64,000 bases of DNA from Saccharopolyspora kobensis (GTDB taxonomy: Bacteria > Actinomycetota > Actinomycetes > Mycobacteriales > Pseudonocardiaceae), in NCBI RefSeq assembly GCF_900108315.1, contig NZ_FNVB01000002.1, positions 248,001-312,000 on the forward strand. The letters are read 5' to 3'. Of this stretch, positions 38,562-46,945 are shown piece after piece. Within the stretch, counting starts at the first letter, position 1. The number at the start of each line of letters is the position of its first letter. The notes beneath the pieces were generated by a model. It ran no database searches. It was not told the DNA's origin and worked only from the letters and a program-made list of their open reading frames with translations. Both the position numbers and the translations under genes were made by a program.

Positions 38562-39797
38562 TCAGAGCTCGACGCCGAGCAGGGCGTCGACGGCCGTGCG
38601 GATCAGCTGCGGCGCTTCGGCATCCGAGCCGCCGCTCGTCAGCGCCTCCTCCACCCACGCGTCGATCGCGCGCAGCGCCTGCTGGGTGTCGAGGTCGTCG
38701 GAGAGCCGGTCGCGCAGTTCGGCGACCGCGGCCTCCGCCGCCGGGCCCGACTCCAGGGCGACGGCCTGACGCCAGCGAGCCAGCCGCGCCGCGCCCGCGG
38801 TCAGCGCGTCGGCCGTCCACGAGCGGTCGGTGCGGTAGTGGCCGTCCAGCAGCGCCAGCCGGATGGCCATCGGGTCCACCCGGTCGCCGCGCAGGCGGGA
38901 GACGAACACCAGGTTGCCCTTGGACTTGGACATCTTCTCGCCGTCCAGCCCGATCATCCCGGCGTGCACGTAGTGCTTGGCGAACGGGAACTCGCCGGTC
39001 AGCGACTCGGCGTGCGCGGCGCTGAACTCGTGGTGCGGGAAGATCAGGTCCGAACCGCCGCCCTGCACGTCGAAGCCCAGGCCCAGCCGGTTCAGCGCGA
39101 TGACCGAGCACTCCAGGTGCCAGCCCGGTCGGCCCGGCCCCAGCTCGGACTCCCACGACGGCTCGCCATCGCGGGCGGCCCGCCACAGCAGCGCGTCCAG
39201 CGGGTGCTCCTTGCCCGCCCGGTCCGGATCGCCGCCGCGCTCGGCGAAGAAGGTGCGCATGGTCTCGTCGTCGTAGTTCGACTCGTAGCCGAAGTGGCCG
39301 CTGGCCCGGTGGCGGAAGTAGATGTCCGGGTGCTCGTCGTCGAGCCGGTAGGCCGCGCCGGAGGCCAGCAGCTTGCCGACCGCCTCGACGATCTCCGGGA
39401 TGGACTCGACCGCGCCGACGAAGTCCGCGGGCGGCACCACCCGCAGCGCCTCCATGTCCTCGCGGAACAGCGCGGTCTCGCGCATCGCGAGCACCACCCA
39501 GTCCTCGCGGTCGCGCTCGGCGCGCTCCAGCAGCGGGTCGTCGATGTCGGTGACGTTCTGCACGTAGTGCACCTGGTGACCGTTGTCCAGCCACACCCGG
39601 TGGACCAGGTCGAACGCCAGGTAGGTGGCGGCGTGACCGAGGTGGGTGGCGTCGTACGGCGTGATGCCGCACACGTACATCCGCGCGACCGCACCGGGCT
39701 CGGTGGGCTTGACCGCACCTGCCGAGGTGTCGAAGAGGCGCAGCGGACGTGGCGTGCCCGGCACTCGAGGCACGGGAACCGATGACCAGGGTTGCAT
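38562..39797 (-). CDS. mshC: Cysteine:GlcN-Ins ligase MshC (mycothiol synthesis)
   Basis: A 411-residue ATP-dependent ligase that joins cysteine to glucosaminyl-inositol in mycothiol synthesis. It derives from cysteinyl-tRNA synthetase. The HIGH-type motif is [13 protein letters not shown] is intact in EKMSKSKGN, and zinc-ligand Cys residues occur in [10 protein letters not shown] and [10 protein letters not shown]. The chain lacks the anticodon-binding domain of true CysRS, and its length matches M. tuberculosis MshC. ATG at 39797 is the family start ([14 protein letters not shown]). Confidence 0.95.
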   Translation of the reverse strand: MQPWSSVPVPRVPGTPRPLRLFDTSAGAVKPTEPGAVARMYVCGITPYDATHLGHAATYLAFDLVHRVWLDNGHQVHYVQNVTDIDDPLLERAERDREDWVVLAMRETALFREDMEALRVVPPADFVGAVESIPEIVEAVGKLLASGAAYRLDDEHPDIYFRHRASGHFGYESNYDDETMRTFFAERGGDPDRAGKEHPLDALLWRAARDGEPSWESELGPGRPGWHLECSVIALNRLGLGFDVQGGGSDLIFPHHEFSAAHAESLTGEFPFAKHYVHAGMIGLDGEKMSKSKGNLVFVSRLRGDRVDPMAIRLALLDGHYRTDRSWTADALTAGAARLARWRQAVALESGPAAEAAVAELRDRLSDDLDTQQALRAIDAWVEEALTSGGSDAEAPQLIRTAVDALLGVEL

Positions 39798-40201
39798 GCA
39801 CTCGACCTTAAACGTCCCCCTCGGGTGGACGCCGCCATCCGGGGGATAGCCAGTATCACATCGTGGGAGGCGGGTCCGGCCCGAACGCCGCCGAGCTGGC
39901 GCGGACGCTCCCGCGAGAACACCGGAATCGCCTGTTCCGGCAAGACGAGATCCTTTGCCGAAACCACTCGGCCATAACGCCACTGAAGTGGGATCATTAG
40001 CCCTGAAAAAGGGATATCCGAACGCACAGCAATCACATCTCGCCTGGTCAGAGGCGTGAGACAACCTCTTCTCCGCGAAACGCAGATCTTCGCCCGATCT
40101 GCTGAACTCGGCATTTCCGGAGCGAGATCGGCGAAAGGAGCGGAATGGGAATCCGGGCGTCGTGATCCGGACGCTGCCCGGCCGAGCGGTGGAGGCCATC
40201 G
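39798..40201. other. Divergent region between mshC and the opuA operon; possible structured leader
   Basis: 404 bp, more AT-rich than its surroundings between about 39950 and 40090. It contains hairpins CCGGAA/TTCCGG (39920s), TCTCGCC-N8-GGCGTGAGA (40038-40061) and GCAGATC-N7-GATCTGC (40082-40102). The two last hairpins would lie in the 5' leader of the transporter mRNA. They match no riboswitch class I can name. No gene is seen. Confidence 0.4.
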
Positions 40202-41239
40202 GTGACTTCGGTAAGCGTGGAGCGGCTCCACAAGATCTTCGGGCCGCAGCCGGCGGAGCTGGTCCGCCGCATCGAGCGCGGGGCCGACCCGGACGAGATC
40301 AAGGCGGCCGGTGGCACCGCGGCGGTGGTGGACGCGTCGTTCGAGGTGGCGGAGGGCGAGACGTTCGTCGTCATGGGCCTGTCCGGCTCCGGCAAGTCGA
40401 CCCTGATCCGGATGCTCAACGGCCTGCTCACGCCGACCGCCGGCCGGGTGCTCGTCGACGGCGAGGACGTCACCGCGATGTCGTCCAAGGCGCTGCGCGC
40501 GATGCGCCAGGAGAAGATGAGCATGGTCTTCCAGCACTTCGCGCTCTTCCCGCACCGGACCGTGCTGGACAACGCCGGTTACGGGCTGCGGATCCGCGGC
40601 GCGGGCGAGGACGAGCTCGTCGAGAAGGCCACCGAGGCGCTGAACCTGGTCGGCCTGGAGGGCTGGGGCGACCGCTACCCGCAGCAGCTCTCCGGCGGGA
40701 TGCGCCAGCGCGTCGGGCTGGCGCGCGCTCTGGCGGCGCAGACCGACGTCCTGCTGATGGACGAGGCGTTCAGCGCGCTGGATCCGCTGATCAAGCGCGA
40801 GATGCAGGACCAGCTGCTCGACCTCAACGCCCAGCTGGGCAAGACGATCATCTTCATCACCCACGACCTCAACGAGGCGATGCGGCTGGGCGACCGGATC
40901 GCGATGATGCGCGCCGGGCGGATCGTGCAGATCGGCACCGCCCAGGAGATCCTGCGCGAACCGGCCGACTCCTACGTCGCCGAGTTCGTCCACGACGTCG
41001 ACCGCAGCCGCGTGCTCACCGCCGCAGCACTGGCGGATCCGCAGGTCACCGCGCCCGCTGACGCCGAACCCGTGGCCGCGGGCACGCCGCTGAGGGAGCT
41101 GTTCCTGCGGCTCGGCGCCCGCCCGGACCCGGTGCCGGTGGTCGACGGGCAGCGCCTGCTCGGCGCGGTGACACCGGCCGCGATCTTCGAGGCGCTGAGC
41201 CGCGAGCCCGACGGCGCCGAGGAGGTTTCCGATGCGTGA
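40202..41239 (+). CDS. Glycine betaine/proline ABC transporter ATPase (OpuAA/ProV type)
   Basis: A 345-residue ATP-binding subunit of an osmoprotectant importer. The N-terminal extension [20 protein letters not shown] is typical of ProV/OpuAA. Walker A is [12 protein letters not shown], the signature [12 protein letters not shown], Walker [13 protein letters not shown], and the switch His is in [11 protein letters not shown]. The C-terminal 75 residues form a short CBS-like region, probably sensing ionic strength. GTG start at 40202; it overlaps the permease gene by 8 bp. Confidence 0.92.
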   Translation: MTSVSVERLHKIFGPQPAELVRRIERGADPDEIKAAGGTAAVVDASFEVAEGETFVVMGLSGSGKSTLIRMLNGLLTPTAGRVLVDGEDVTAMSSKALRAMRQEKMSMVFQHFALFPHRTVLDNAGYGLRIRGAGEDELVEKATEALNLVGLEGWGDRYPQQLSGGMRQRVGLARALAAQTDVLLMDEAFSALDPLIKREMQDQLLDLNAQLGKTIIFITHDLNEAMRLGDRIAMMRAGRIVQIGTAQEILREPADSYVAEFVHDVDRSRVLTAAALADPQVTAPADAEPVAAGTPLRELFLRLGARPDPVPVVDGQRLLGAVTPAAIFEALSREPDGAEEVSDA

Positions 41240-42119
41240 CGTGCTCACCCAGTACGAGCTGCCGCGGGTTCCGGTCGGCAGCTGGTTCGAAGCGGTGGTG
41301 GACTGGCTCAACGACAACATCGGCCCGGTCTTCGACTTCATCGACCTGGTGCTGCGCTCGGCGGTCGGCGGGTTGTCCCAGGTGCTGACCGCCCTGCCGC
41401 CGTCGGTCATGGTGCTGGTGTTCGCCGGGCTCGGGTGGTGGCTGCGCAGCTGGCGGTTCGGCCTGTTCAGCCTGATCGGGTTCGGGCTGGTCGCGAGCGT
41501 GCAGGAGTTCGAGGCGGCGATGCAGACCCTGTCGCTGGTGCTGGTGGCCACCGCCATCGCCATCGCCATCGGCATCCCGCTGGGCGTGCTGATGGCGCGC
41601 AGCAGCAAGGTCAGCGCGGTGCTGCGACCGGTGCTGGACCTGATGCAGACCATGCCCGCCTTCGTCTACCTCGTCCCGGTGATCGTGTTCTTCAACATCG
41701 GCGAGGTGCCGGGCGTGGTGGCCACCGTGATCTTCGCGCTGCCACCTGGTGTGCGGCTCACCGAGCTGGGCATCCGGCAGGTGGACACCGAGGTGGTCGA
41801 GGCGGGCGAGGCCTTCGGCGCACCGCCCCGCAAGATCCTCACCGGCATCCAGCTGCCGCTGGCCATGCCGTCGATCATGGCCGGGGTCAACCAGGTGATC
41901 ATGCTGGCGCTGTCGATGGTGGTCATCGCGGGCATGGTCGGCGCGCCCGGCCTCGGCTCGAACATCTACGAGGCGGTCACCAGGGTCCAGCTCGCCCAGG
42001 GCTTCGAGGCCGGACTGGCGGTGGTGATCCTGGCGGTCTACCTGGACCGGATCACCGCCGTGCTCTCGGACCGCTCGCCGGTCGCGCGGGCGGAGCGCAA
42101 AGCGGCCAGGGCCGGCTGA
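41232..42119 (+). CDS. Glycine betaine/proline ABC transporter permease (OpuAB/ProW type)
   Basis: A 295-residue integral membrane subunit with about six to seven helices. The cytoplasmic coupling loop is seen as EAGEAFGAPPRKILTGIQLPLAMPSIMAG (given here only as a position: about residues 192-220), matching the EAA motif of importers. LMQTMPAFVYLVPVIVFFNI is the family-typical segment. Its start overlaps the ATPase gene by 8 bp, so the subunits are made together. The ligand is probably glycine betaine or a similar compatible solute. Confidence 0.92.
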   Translation: MRDVLTQYELPRVPVGSWFEAVVDWLNDNIGPVFDFIDLVLRSAVGGLSQVLTALPPSVMVLVFAGLGWWLRSWRFGLFSLIGFGLVASVQEFEAAMQTLSLVLVATAIAIAIGIPLGVLMARSSKVSAVLRPVLDLMQTMPAFVYLVPVIVFFNIGEVPGVVATVIFALPPGVRLTELGIRQVDTEVVEAGEAFGAPPRKILTGIQLPLAMPSIMAGVNQVIMLALSMVVIAGMVGAPGLGSNIYEAVTRVQLAQGFEAGLAVVILAVYLDRITAVLSDRSPVARAERKAARAG

Positions 42120-42156
42120 GCCCGGTCCGCCAGCCGCCGCGGAAAGGCAGGTAGCA

Positions 42157-43056
42157 ATGTTGTCCAGCAGGAGATCGCGGAGATTCGCCGCACTGCTCGC
42201 CGCACTGGCCGCGCTGGTCCTGGTCGCCGCCGGGTGCGGCGGCCGCGAGGCGCCGACCGGGCAGGAGTCGAAGACGATCAACATCGGCTACATCGCCTGG
42301 GACGAGGACATCGCGGTCACCTACCTCTACAAGGAGCTCCTGGAGCGCAAGGGCTACACCGTCAACGCCACCGAGCTGGAGGTCGGCCCGATCTACGCCG
42401 GGCTCGCCCAGGGCAACCCGGACCTGTTCCTGGACGCCTGGCTGCCGCAGACCCACGCCGACTACTGGAAGCAGTACGGCCCGCGGCTGGAGGACCTCGG
42501 CGTCTGGTACGACCAGGGCACGCTGAACATCGCGGTGCCCCGGTACCTGACCGGCATCAACTCGATCGAGGACCTCAAGGGCCGAGGCGCGGAGTTCGGC
42601 GGCGTGATCACCGGCATCGACCCGGGCGCCGGGCTGAGCCGCACCACCAAGGACAGCGCGATCCCGGCCTACGGCCTCGGTGGCGAGTACGCCCTGCAGA
42701 CCTCCTCGACCACGGCGATGCTCGCTTCGCTGGACAAGGCCACCAAGGAGCAGAAGCCGATCGTGGTGACCCTCTGGCACCCGCACTGGGCCTACGCCCG
42801 CTACCCGCTCAAGGACCTGCAGGACCCGAAGGGCGCGATGGGCCAGGCCGAGCAGCTGCACGCCGTCGGCCGCGCCGGCTTCGCCCAGGACTTCCCCGAG
42901 GTCACGGAGATGATCAAGAAGTTCCGGCTGACCGACGACCAGCTCGCCTCCCTGGAGAACGAGATCAACAGCGCCCAGAAGGGCCACGAGCAGCAGGCGG
43001 CCGCGAAGTGGGCCGACGCCCACCCGGAGGTGATCAACACCTTCTCCGGCCGGTGA
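42157..43056 (+). CDS. Glycine betaine-binding lipoprotein (OpuAC/ProX type)
   Basis: A 299-residue substrate-binding lipoprotein. The lipobox LVAAGCGG places the lipidated Cys at residue 27. Aromatic residues that could form the betaine-binding cage are visible in GYIAWDEDIAVTYLY, WLPQTHADYWKQYGP and LWHPHWAYARYP. GAGLSRTTKDS and the C-terminal EVINTFSGR complete the fold. It lies 37 bp after the permease gene with a ribosome-binding site (GGAAAGGCAGG) and ends the operon at a family A palindrome. Confidence 0.92.
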   Translation: MLSSRRSRRFAALLAALAALVLVAAGCGGREAPTGQESKTINIGYIAWDEDIAVTYLYKELLERKGYTVNATELEVGPIYAGLAQGNPDLFLDAWLPQTHADYWKQYGPRLEDLGVWYDQGTLNIAVPRYLTGINSIEDLKGRGAEFGGVITGIDPGAGLSRTTKDSAIPAYGLGGEYALQTSSTTAMLASLDKATKEQKPIVVTLWHPHWAYARYPLKDLQDPKGAMGQAEQLHAVGRAGFAQDFPEVTEMIKKFRLTDDQLASLENEINSAQKGHEQQAAAKWADAHPEVINTFSGR

Positions 43057-43068
43057 CCGGGTGAGAAC

Positions 43069-43116
43069 GGCCGTGAGCGCTTCGGGGTGCTGCGGCGCCC
43101 CGAAGCGCTCACGGCC
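43069..43116. repeat. Long inverted repeat, family A copy 4
   Basis: Nearly perfect 48-bp palindrome: left GGCCGTGAGCGCTTCGGGGT, right CCCCGAAGCGCTCACGGCC around a GC-rich centre. It lies between the converging stops at 43056 and 43125, so it is probably a bidirectional terminator. Confidence 0.8.
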
Positions 43117-43124
43117 TCCGGGGC

Positions 43125-43988
43125 CTAGCCCGGGTTGCGGATGCCGTCGATCAGGCGGGTCCAGTTGTCCCCGCCCTTGCCCGCTGCGATGGTCCGGTCG
43201 TAGTGCGACTTGATCGCGCGGGGCAGCTCCAGGTCGATGCCCGCTTCCTCGCTGGCCGCCAGGACGTGGTCGGCGGTCGCACCCATCATCGTGACCGTGC
43301 TCAGGTCGCCCGGGTGCTCGTCGGCGTCGACCTGCTCAGCGGATCGCGGCAGGAACTGGATCACGAGCTGGAGCACCTGCGCCGCCCACGGCGCGAAGTC
43401 CTTCGCGGGAACCCCGGCCGAGCCGAGCAGCGCCGAACCGTGCAGGAAGGCCGACAGCGCGGTCAGGAAGACGTCCAGGTTGGCCTGGTAGAACAGCTGT
43501 GCCAGACCGGGATCGGTGCCCATGTGGTGCGGTTTCCCGATGACTCCCAGCGTCTTCTCGTGCGCGTCGAAGAGGTCCTTCGACCCGCTGTAGTAGACGT
43601 AGGACGCCTCGGTGCCGATCATCGGCGCGGGCACCATGACGCCGCCGGTCAGGAACCGGGCACCGCGCTGCTCGGCCCACTTCGCCGCTTCGCGGGTCAC
43701 CTCCGGGCTGTCCGAGCTGAGGTTGACCACGACCTTGCCGGTCAGATCCTCGACCCGGCCCAGGACGTCGTACATCGCCGCGTAGTCCGTCAAGCTGAGG
43801 ACGACCAGGTCGGCGGCCCGGACCGCCTCGGCCGGAGCGGCTGCGCGGACGGCACCGCGCGCGACCACGTCGTCGGCCCGGCTCGCGGTCCGGTTCCACA
43901 CCGTGACCGGGTGCCCGGCGTCCAGCAGGGCGTGCACCATCGCCTTGCCCATCGGTCCGAGTCCGATCAGGGTGACGGGCTGCTTCAT
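43125..43988 (-). CDS. Imine-reductase-like NADPH oxidoreductase, paralogue 1 (Tyr type)
   Basis: A 287-residue member of the beta-hydroxyacid dehydrogenase/imine reductase superfamily. The Rossmann motif is LIGLGPMGKAM, and WNRTASRADDVV (NRT) selects NADPH. The central dimerisation helix reads GLAQLFYQANLDVFL; Tyr167 occupies the position of the catalytic Tyr of S-selective imine reductases (Tyr169 in the Bacillus cereus enzyme). The ATG at 43988 has GGAG 6 nt upstream. It is the last of four tandem paralogues. The substrate is unknown. Confidence 0.8.
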   Translation of the reverse strand: MKQPVTLIGLGPMGKAMVHALLDAGHPVTVWNRTASRADDVVARGAVRAAAPAEAVRAADLVVLSLTDYAAMYDVLGRVEDLTGKVVVNLSSDSPEVTREAAKWAEQRGARFLTGGVMVPAPMIGTEASYVYYSGSKDLFDAHEKTLGVIGKPHHMGTDPGLAQLFYQANLDVFLTALSAFLHGSALLGSAGVPAKDFAPWAAQVLQLVIQFLPRSAEQVDADEHPGDLSTVTMMGATADHVLAASEEAGIDLELPRAIKSHYDRTIAAGKGGDNWTRLIDGIRNPG

Positions 43989-44017
43989 GTCGTTCTCCAC
44001 GGGTTTTCGTTCGGATG

Positions 44018-44881
44018 TCACCGCGGGTCGCGGATGACGTCGATGAGTGCGGTCCAGCTCTCGCCGCCCCGGCCGGCGGCGATCGCGCGGTCGTAGTGCG
44101 CCTTGATCGCCTTCGGCAGCGCGGCGTCGATGCCCACCGCGCGGCTGGCTTCCAGGAGGTGCTCGGCGCTGGCGGCCATCATCCGGGCGGTGCCCAGGTC
44201 TCCGGGGTGCTCGCCGCGGTCGATCTGCGCCGCGGCCGCCGGGAGCACCAGCGGATTGGTGGTGAGGTTGTCCACCGCCCAGGGCAGGAACTCCTGGGCG
44301 GACACCCCTGCCGAGCCGACCAGCGCGGTGGCGTGCAGGTACGCCGCCAGGCTGACCAGGAACAGGTCGATGTGCGCCAGGTAGTACAGCTGGGCCAGCC
44401 CGTGATCGGCGCCCACGTGGTGCGGCTCGCCGATCAGCCGCAGCGTCTGCTCGTGGGCTGCCAGGAGCTCCGCCGGGCCGCTGTAGAACACCTTGGCCGG
44501 TTCCGCGCCGACGAGCTCGGCGGAGGCCAGCACGCCGCCGGTGAGGAACTGGCCGCCGCGCTGCTCGATCCAGCGCGCCGCCTCGCGGGAGACGTCCGGG
44601 GTGTCCGAGCTGAGGTTGACGATCACCTTGCCGGTCAGATCCGGTACCGGGCCGAGGATCTCGTACATCGCCGCGTAGTCGGTCAGGCTCAGCAGCACCA
44701 GCTCGCCGGCCGCCACCGCCTCCGCCGGGGTGGCGGCGCGGACGGCACCGCGCGCGACCACGTCGTCGGCCCGGCTCGCGGTCCGGTTCCACACCGTGAC
44801 CGGGTGCCCGGCGTCCAGCAGGACCTTGACCATGGCCTGCCCCATCGGACCCAGGCCGATGAGGGTGACAGGTTGTTTCAC
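44018..44881 (-). CDS. Imine-reductase-like NADPH oxidoreductase, paralogue 2 (Tyr type)
   Basis: A 287-residue protein, closest to paralogue 1 (same length; both begin KQPVTLIGLGPMG and share WNRTASRADDVVARGAVRAA). Tyr is again at the active-site position (GLAQLYYLAHIDLFL). The GTG at 44881 is chosen by analogy: the GGAGAACGAC leader before it is identical to that before paralogue 1; an ATG four codons upstream (44893) is possible. It lies 29 bp before paralogue 1 and is probably in the same transcript. Confidence 0.8.
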   Translation of the reverse strand: MKQPVTLIGLGPMGQAMVKVLLDAGHPVTVWNRTASRADDVVARGAVRAATPAEAVAAGELVLLSLTDYAAMYEILGPVPDLTGKVIVNLSSDTPDVSREAARWIEQRGGQFLTGGVLASAELVGAEPAKVFYSGPAELLAAHEQTLRLIGEPHHVGADHGLAQLYYLAHIDLFLVSLAAYLHATALVGSAGVSAQEFLPWAVDNLTTNPLVLPAAAAQIDRGEHPGDLGTARMMAASAEHLLEASRAVGIDAALPKAIKAHYDRAIAAGRGGESWTALIDVIRDPR

Positions 44882-44899
44882 GTCGTTCTCCAATGCTTC

Positions 44900-45766
44900 T
44901 CAGCGCTTGAGCAGTTCGATGACGCCGACGATGTCTTCGTGGCCGCGGCCGTCGGCGACCCGGCGCTGCATCAGCTGGTACACCGGCAGCAGGAGTTCGG
45001 CGCTGATGCCCTGCTCCTCCGCCGCGATGAAGTGGTTGGCGAACCCGGCGGTCTGCATGCCGAGGTTGGAGACGACGTCCTCGCCGTAGTCACCGGCGTC
45101 GATCTGCTCGGCCGCTGCGAGGGGCCAGGTGACCACGCCCTGCAACCACTTGCTCAGCAGTGGCGCGAACTCCCGCGTCGAACCACCGGTCGAGCGCACC
45201 AGGGCGAGCGCGTGCAGCGAGCCCGCGATCACCCCGTACATGCCGGCGAGCAGCGCGAGGTCCTGCAGCGCCGCAGCGCCCGCGTCATCGCCGAGGTAGC
45301 GGCTCTCGCCGAAGGCGTCCAGCACCGGCTGCCAGGTCTCGAAGGTTCCGCTCGGGCCGCTGTAGAGCACGAACGCCTCGGGCGTGGCGATCATCGGCGG
45401 GACGGCCATGATGCCGCCGTCGAGGTAGTCGGCACCGTGATCGGCCGCCCAGGCGGCCATTTCGCGGGCTTGACCGGGAGTGCCGTTGGTCAGGTTGACC
45501 AGCGTGCGCCCGGCCAGCACATCGGTGTGCGGGACCAGCACCTGACTCACCGAGTCGTAGTCGAGCAGGCAGATGACCACCAACTGGCTGGCCACGATCG
45601 CATCGGCGGCGGTCTCCGCTCGGGACGCGCCCCTGGCCACCAACGGCTCGGCCCTGGCCGCCGTGCGGTTCCAGACCGTCACCCGGTGGCCCGCCGCGAG
45701 CAGTGCGTCCGCCAGCGCCGTTCCCATGTCGCCGAGACCGACGACGCTCACCGTCTTGTCGTTCAT
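44900..45766 (-). CDS. Imine-reductase-like NADPH oxidoreductase, paralogue 3 (Asp type)
   Basis: A 288-residue protein with VVGLGDMGTALADALLAAGH and the NADPH-selective NRTAARAEPLVARG. The active-site helix reads AALQDLALLAGMYG: Asp replaces the Tyr of paralogues 1 and 2, as in R-selective imine reductases and reductive aminases. The ATG at 45766 has AGAGGAA 5 nt upstream. It lies 18 bp before paralogue 2. Long identical stretches with paralogue 4 (for example the segment ending IMAVPPMIATPEAFVLYSGP) show a recent duplication or gene conversion. Confidence 0.8.
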   Translation of the reverse strand: MNDKTVSVVGLGDMGTALADALLAAGHRVTVWNRTAARAEPLVARGASRAETAADAIVASQLVVICLLDYDSVSQVLVPHTDVLAGRTLVNLTNGTPGQAREMAAWAADHGADYLDGGIMAVPPMIATPEAFVLYSGPSGTFETWQPVLDAFGESRYLGDDAGAAALQDLALLAGMYGVIAGSLHALALVRSTGGSTREFAPLLSKWLQGVVTWPLAAAEQIDAGDYGEDVVSNLGMQTAGFANHFIAAEEQGISAELLLPVYQLMQRRVADGRGHEDIVGVIELLKR

Positions 45767-45970
45767 TGGAATTCCTCTCGTCGCTGATGGCGGAGGAGAC
45801 CGGCGGGGTGAACTTCCACCGGTCCCCTCGCCTTCCCGGCCGGGTTCGAGCTCCACCGCGCACCGCTGCGCCCGAACGCTGGAGTCCGCAGCGGACTCCA
45901 GCTGCCAGAACGGTGGACTCGACCGACCGGAGTTCCCCGGTGACCGCGCGGGTTTCGCGAATGCCGTCGA
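45767..45970. other. Gap between paralogues 4 and 3 with a 3' remnant
   Basis: 204 bp. Just past the paralogue 4 stop the minus strand reads, one frame off, GLIDGIRETRAVTG, echoing the ends of paralogues 1 and 2 (RLIDGIRNPG, ALIDVIRDPR). It looks like a leftover gene end. The rest holds no gene. Confidence 0.45.
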
Positions 45971-46849
45971 TCAACCCGCTCGCGGCGTTGCGAGCAGTTC
46001 GACGAGGCTCGCGGTGTCCTCGTGGCCGTGGCCGTCTGCGACCCGGCGCTGCAGCAGCGAGTAGATCGGGGTGATCAGCTCGGTGCTGATCCCCGATTCC
46101 TCCGCTGCGGTGAGGAAGTTGGCGTACGCGGTGGTCTGCATGGCGAGGTTCGAGGTCACGTCGTCGGCGTAGTCGCCTGCGTCGATCCGCGCGGCCATCG
46201 CCTCCGCGTAGGCGCCCATGGTCTCGACGTACCGGCGGGCCATCGGCGCGAACTCCGCCGCGGACCCGCCCGCCGAGCGGACCAGCGCGTAGGCGTGCAG
46301 GACGCCGCCGAACATCCCGTACATGCTGTTGAGCAGGGCGATGTCGTGCAGCGCGGCGAGTCCCGGGTCCGCACCGAGGTGGTGGCTCTCGCCGAAGGCG
46401 TCCAGCACCGGCCGCCAGGTCTCGAAGGTTCCGCTCGGGCCGCTGTAGAGCACGAACGCCTCGGGCGTGGCGATCATCGGCGGGACGGCCATGATGCCGC
46501 CGTCCAGGTAGTCGGCGCCGTGCTCGGTGGCCCACGCCGCCATCTCGCGGGCCTGACTCGGTGTGCCGTTGGTCAGGTTGACCAGCGTGCGCCCGGCCAG
46601 CACATCGGTGTGCGGGACCAGCACCTGACCGACCGAGTCGTAGTCGAGCAAGCAGATGACCACCAACTGGCTGGCCACGATCGCATCGGCGGCGGTCTCC
46701 GCACGGGACGCGCCCCTGGCCACCAACGGCTCGGCCCTGGCCGCCGTGCGGTTCCAGACCGTCACCCGGTGGCCCGCCGCGAGCAGTGCGTCCGCCAGCG
46801 CGGTACCCATGTCGCCGAGTCCGAGGACGCTCACGGCCTTCTGGTTCAT
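45971..46849 (-). CDS. Imine-reductase-like NADPH oxidoreductase, paralogue 4 (Asp type)
   Basis: A 292-residue protein and first gene of the four-gene array. VLGLGDMGTALADALLAAGH is the nucleotide motif, and Asp169 in LAALHDIALLNSMYGMF is the expected proton donor (Asp169 in the fungal reductive aminase AspRedAm). The residue pattern MYGMFGGVLHAYALV is typical of Asp-type imine reductases. The ATG at 46849 has GGAG 5 nt upstream. It is divergent from the AfsR-like regulator, 96 bp away. Its C-terminus appears frame-shifted relative to an ancestral LIDGIR ending. Confidence 0.8.
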   Translation of the reverse strand: MNQKAVSVLGLGDMGTALADALLAAGHRVTVWNRTAARAEPLVARGASRAETAADAIVASQLVVICLLDYDSVGQVLVPHTDVLAGRTLVNLTNGTPSQAREMAAWATEHGADYLDGGIMAVPPMIATPEAFVLYSGPSGTFETWRPVLDAFGESHHLGADPGLAALHDIALLNSMYGMFGGVLHAYALVRSAGGSAAEFAPMARRYVETMGAYAEAMAARIDAGDYADDVTSNLAMQTTAYANFLTAAEESGISTELITPIYSLLQRRVADGHGHEDTASLVELLATPRAG

Positions 46850-46862
46850 CGGTTCTCCTTCC

Positions 46863-46875
46863 GCTGGTGACCAGC
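46863..46875. promoter_or_regulatory. Short inverted repeat in the divergent promoter region
   Basis: GCTGGT-G-ACCAGC between the reductase array and the regulator gene. It could be an operator for the AfsR-like protein, but regulators of this type usually bind direct repeats, so support is weak. Confidence 0.25.
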
Positions 46876-46933
46876 CTGCTGGGGGCCGCGCACGGTCCGC
46901 GCACGACCGGCTGGGGGTGTCGGGCGCGCGCAC

Positions 46934-46939
46934 TAGGCT
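46934..46939 (+). promoter_or_regulatory. AfsR-like gene -10 box, leaderless promoter
   Basis: TAGGCT, 6 nt before the GTG at 46946; no ribosome-binding site. Confidence 0.55.
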
Positions 46940-46945
46940 TGGACC

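Noticed and set aside
43125-44792. Frame joining two imine-reductase-like genes into one protein
   Set aside because: Only the C-terminal 287 residues are a real protein; the upstream part reads paralogue 2 out of frame.
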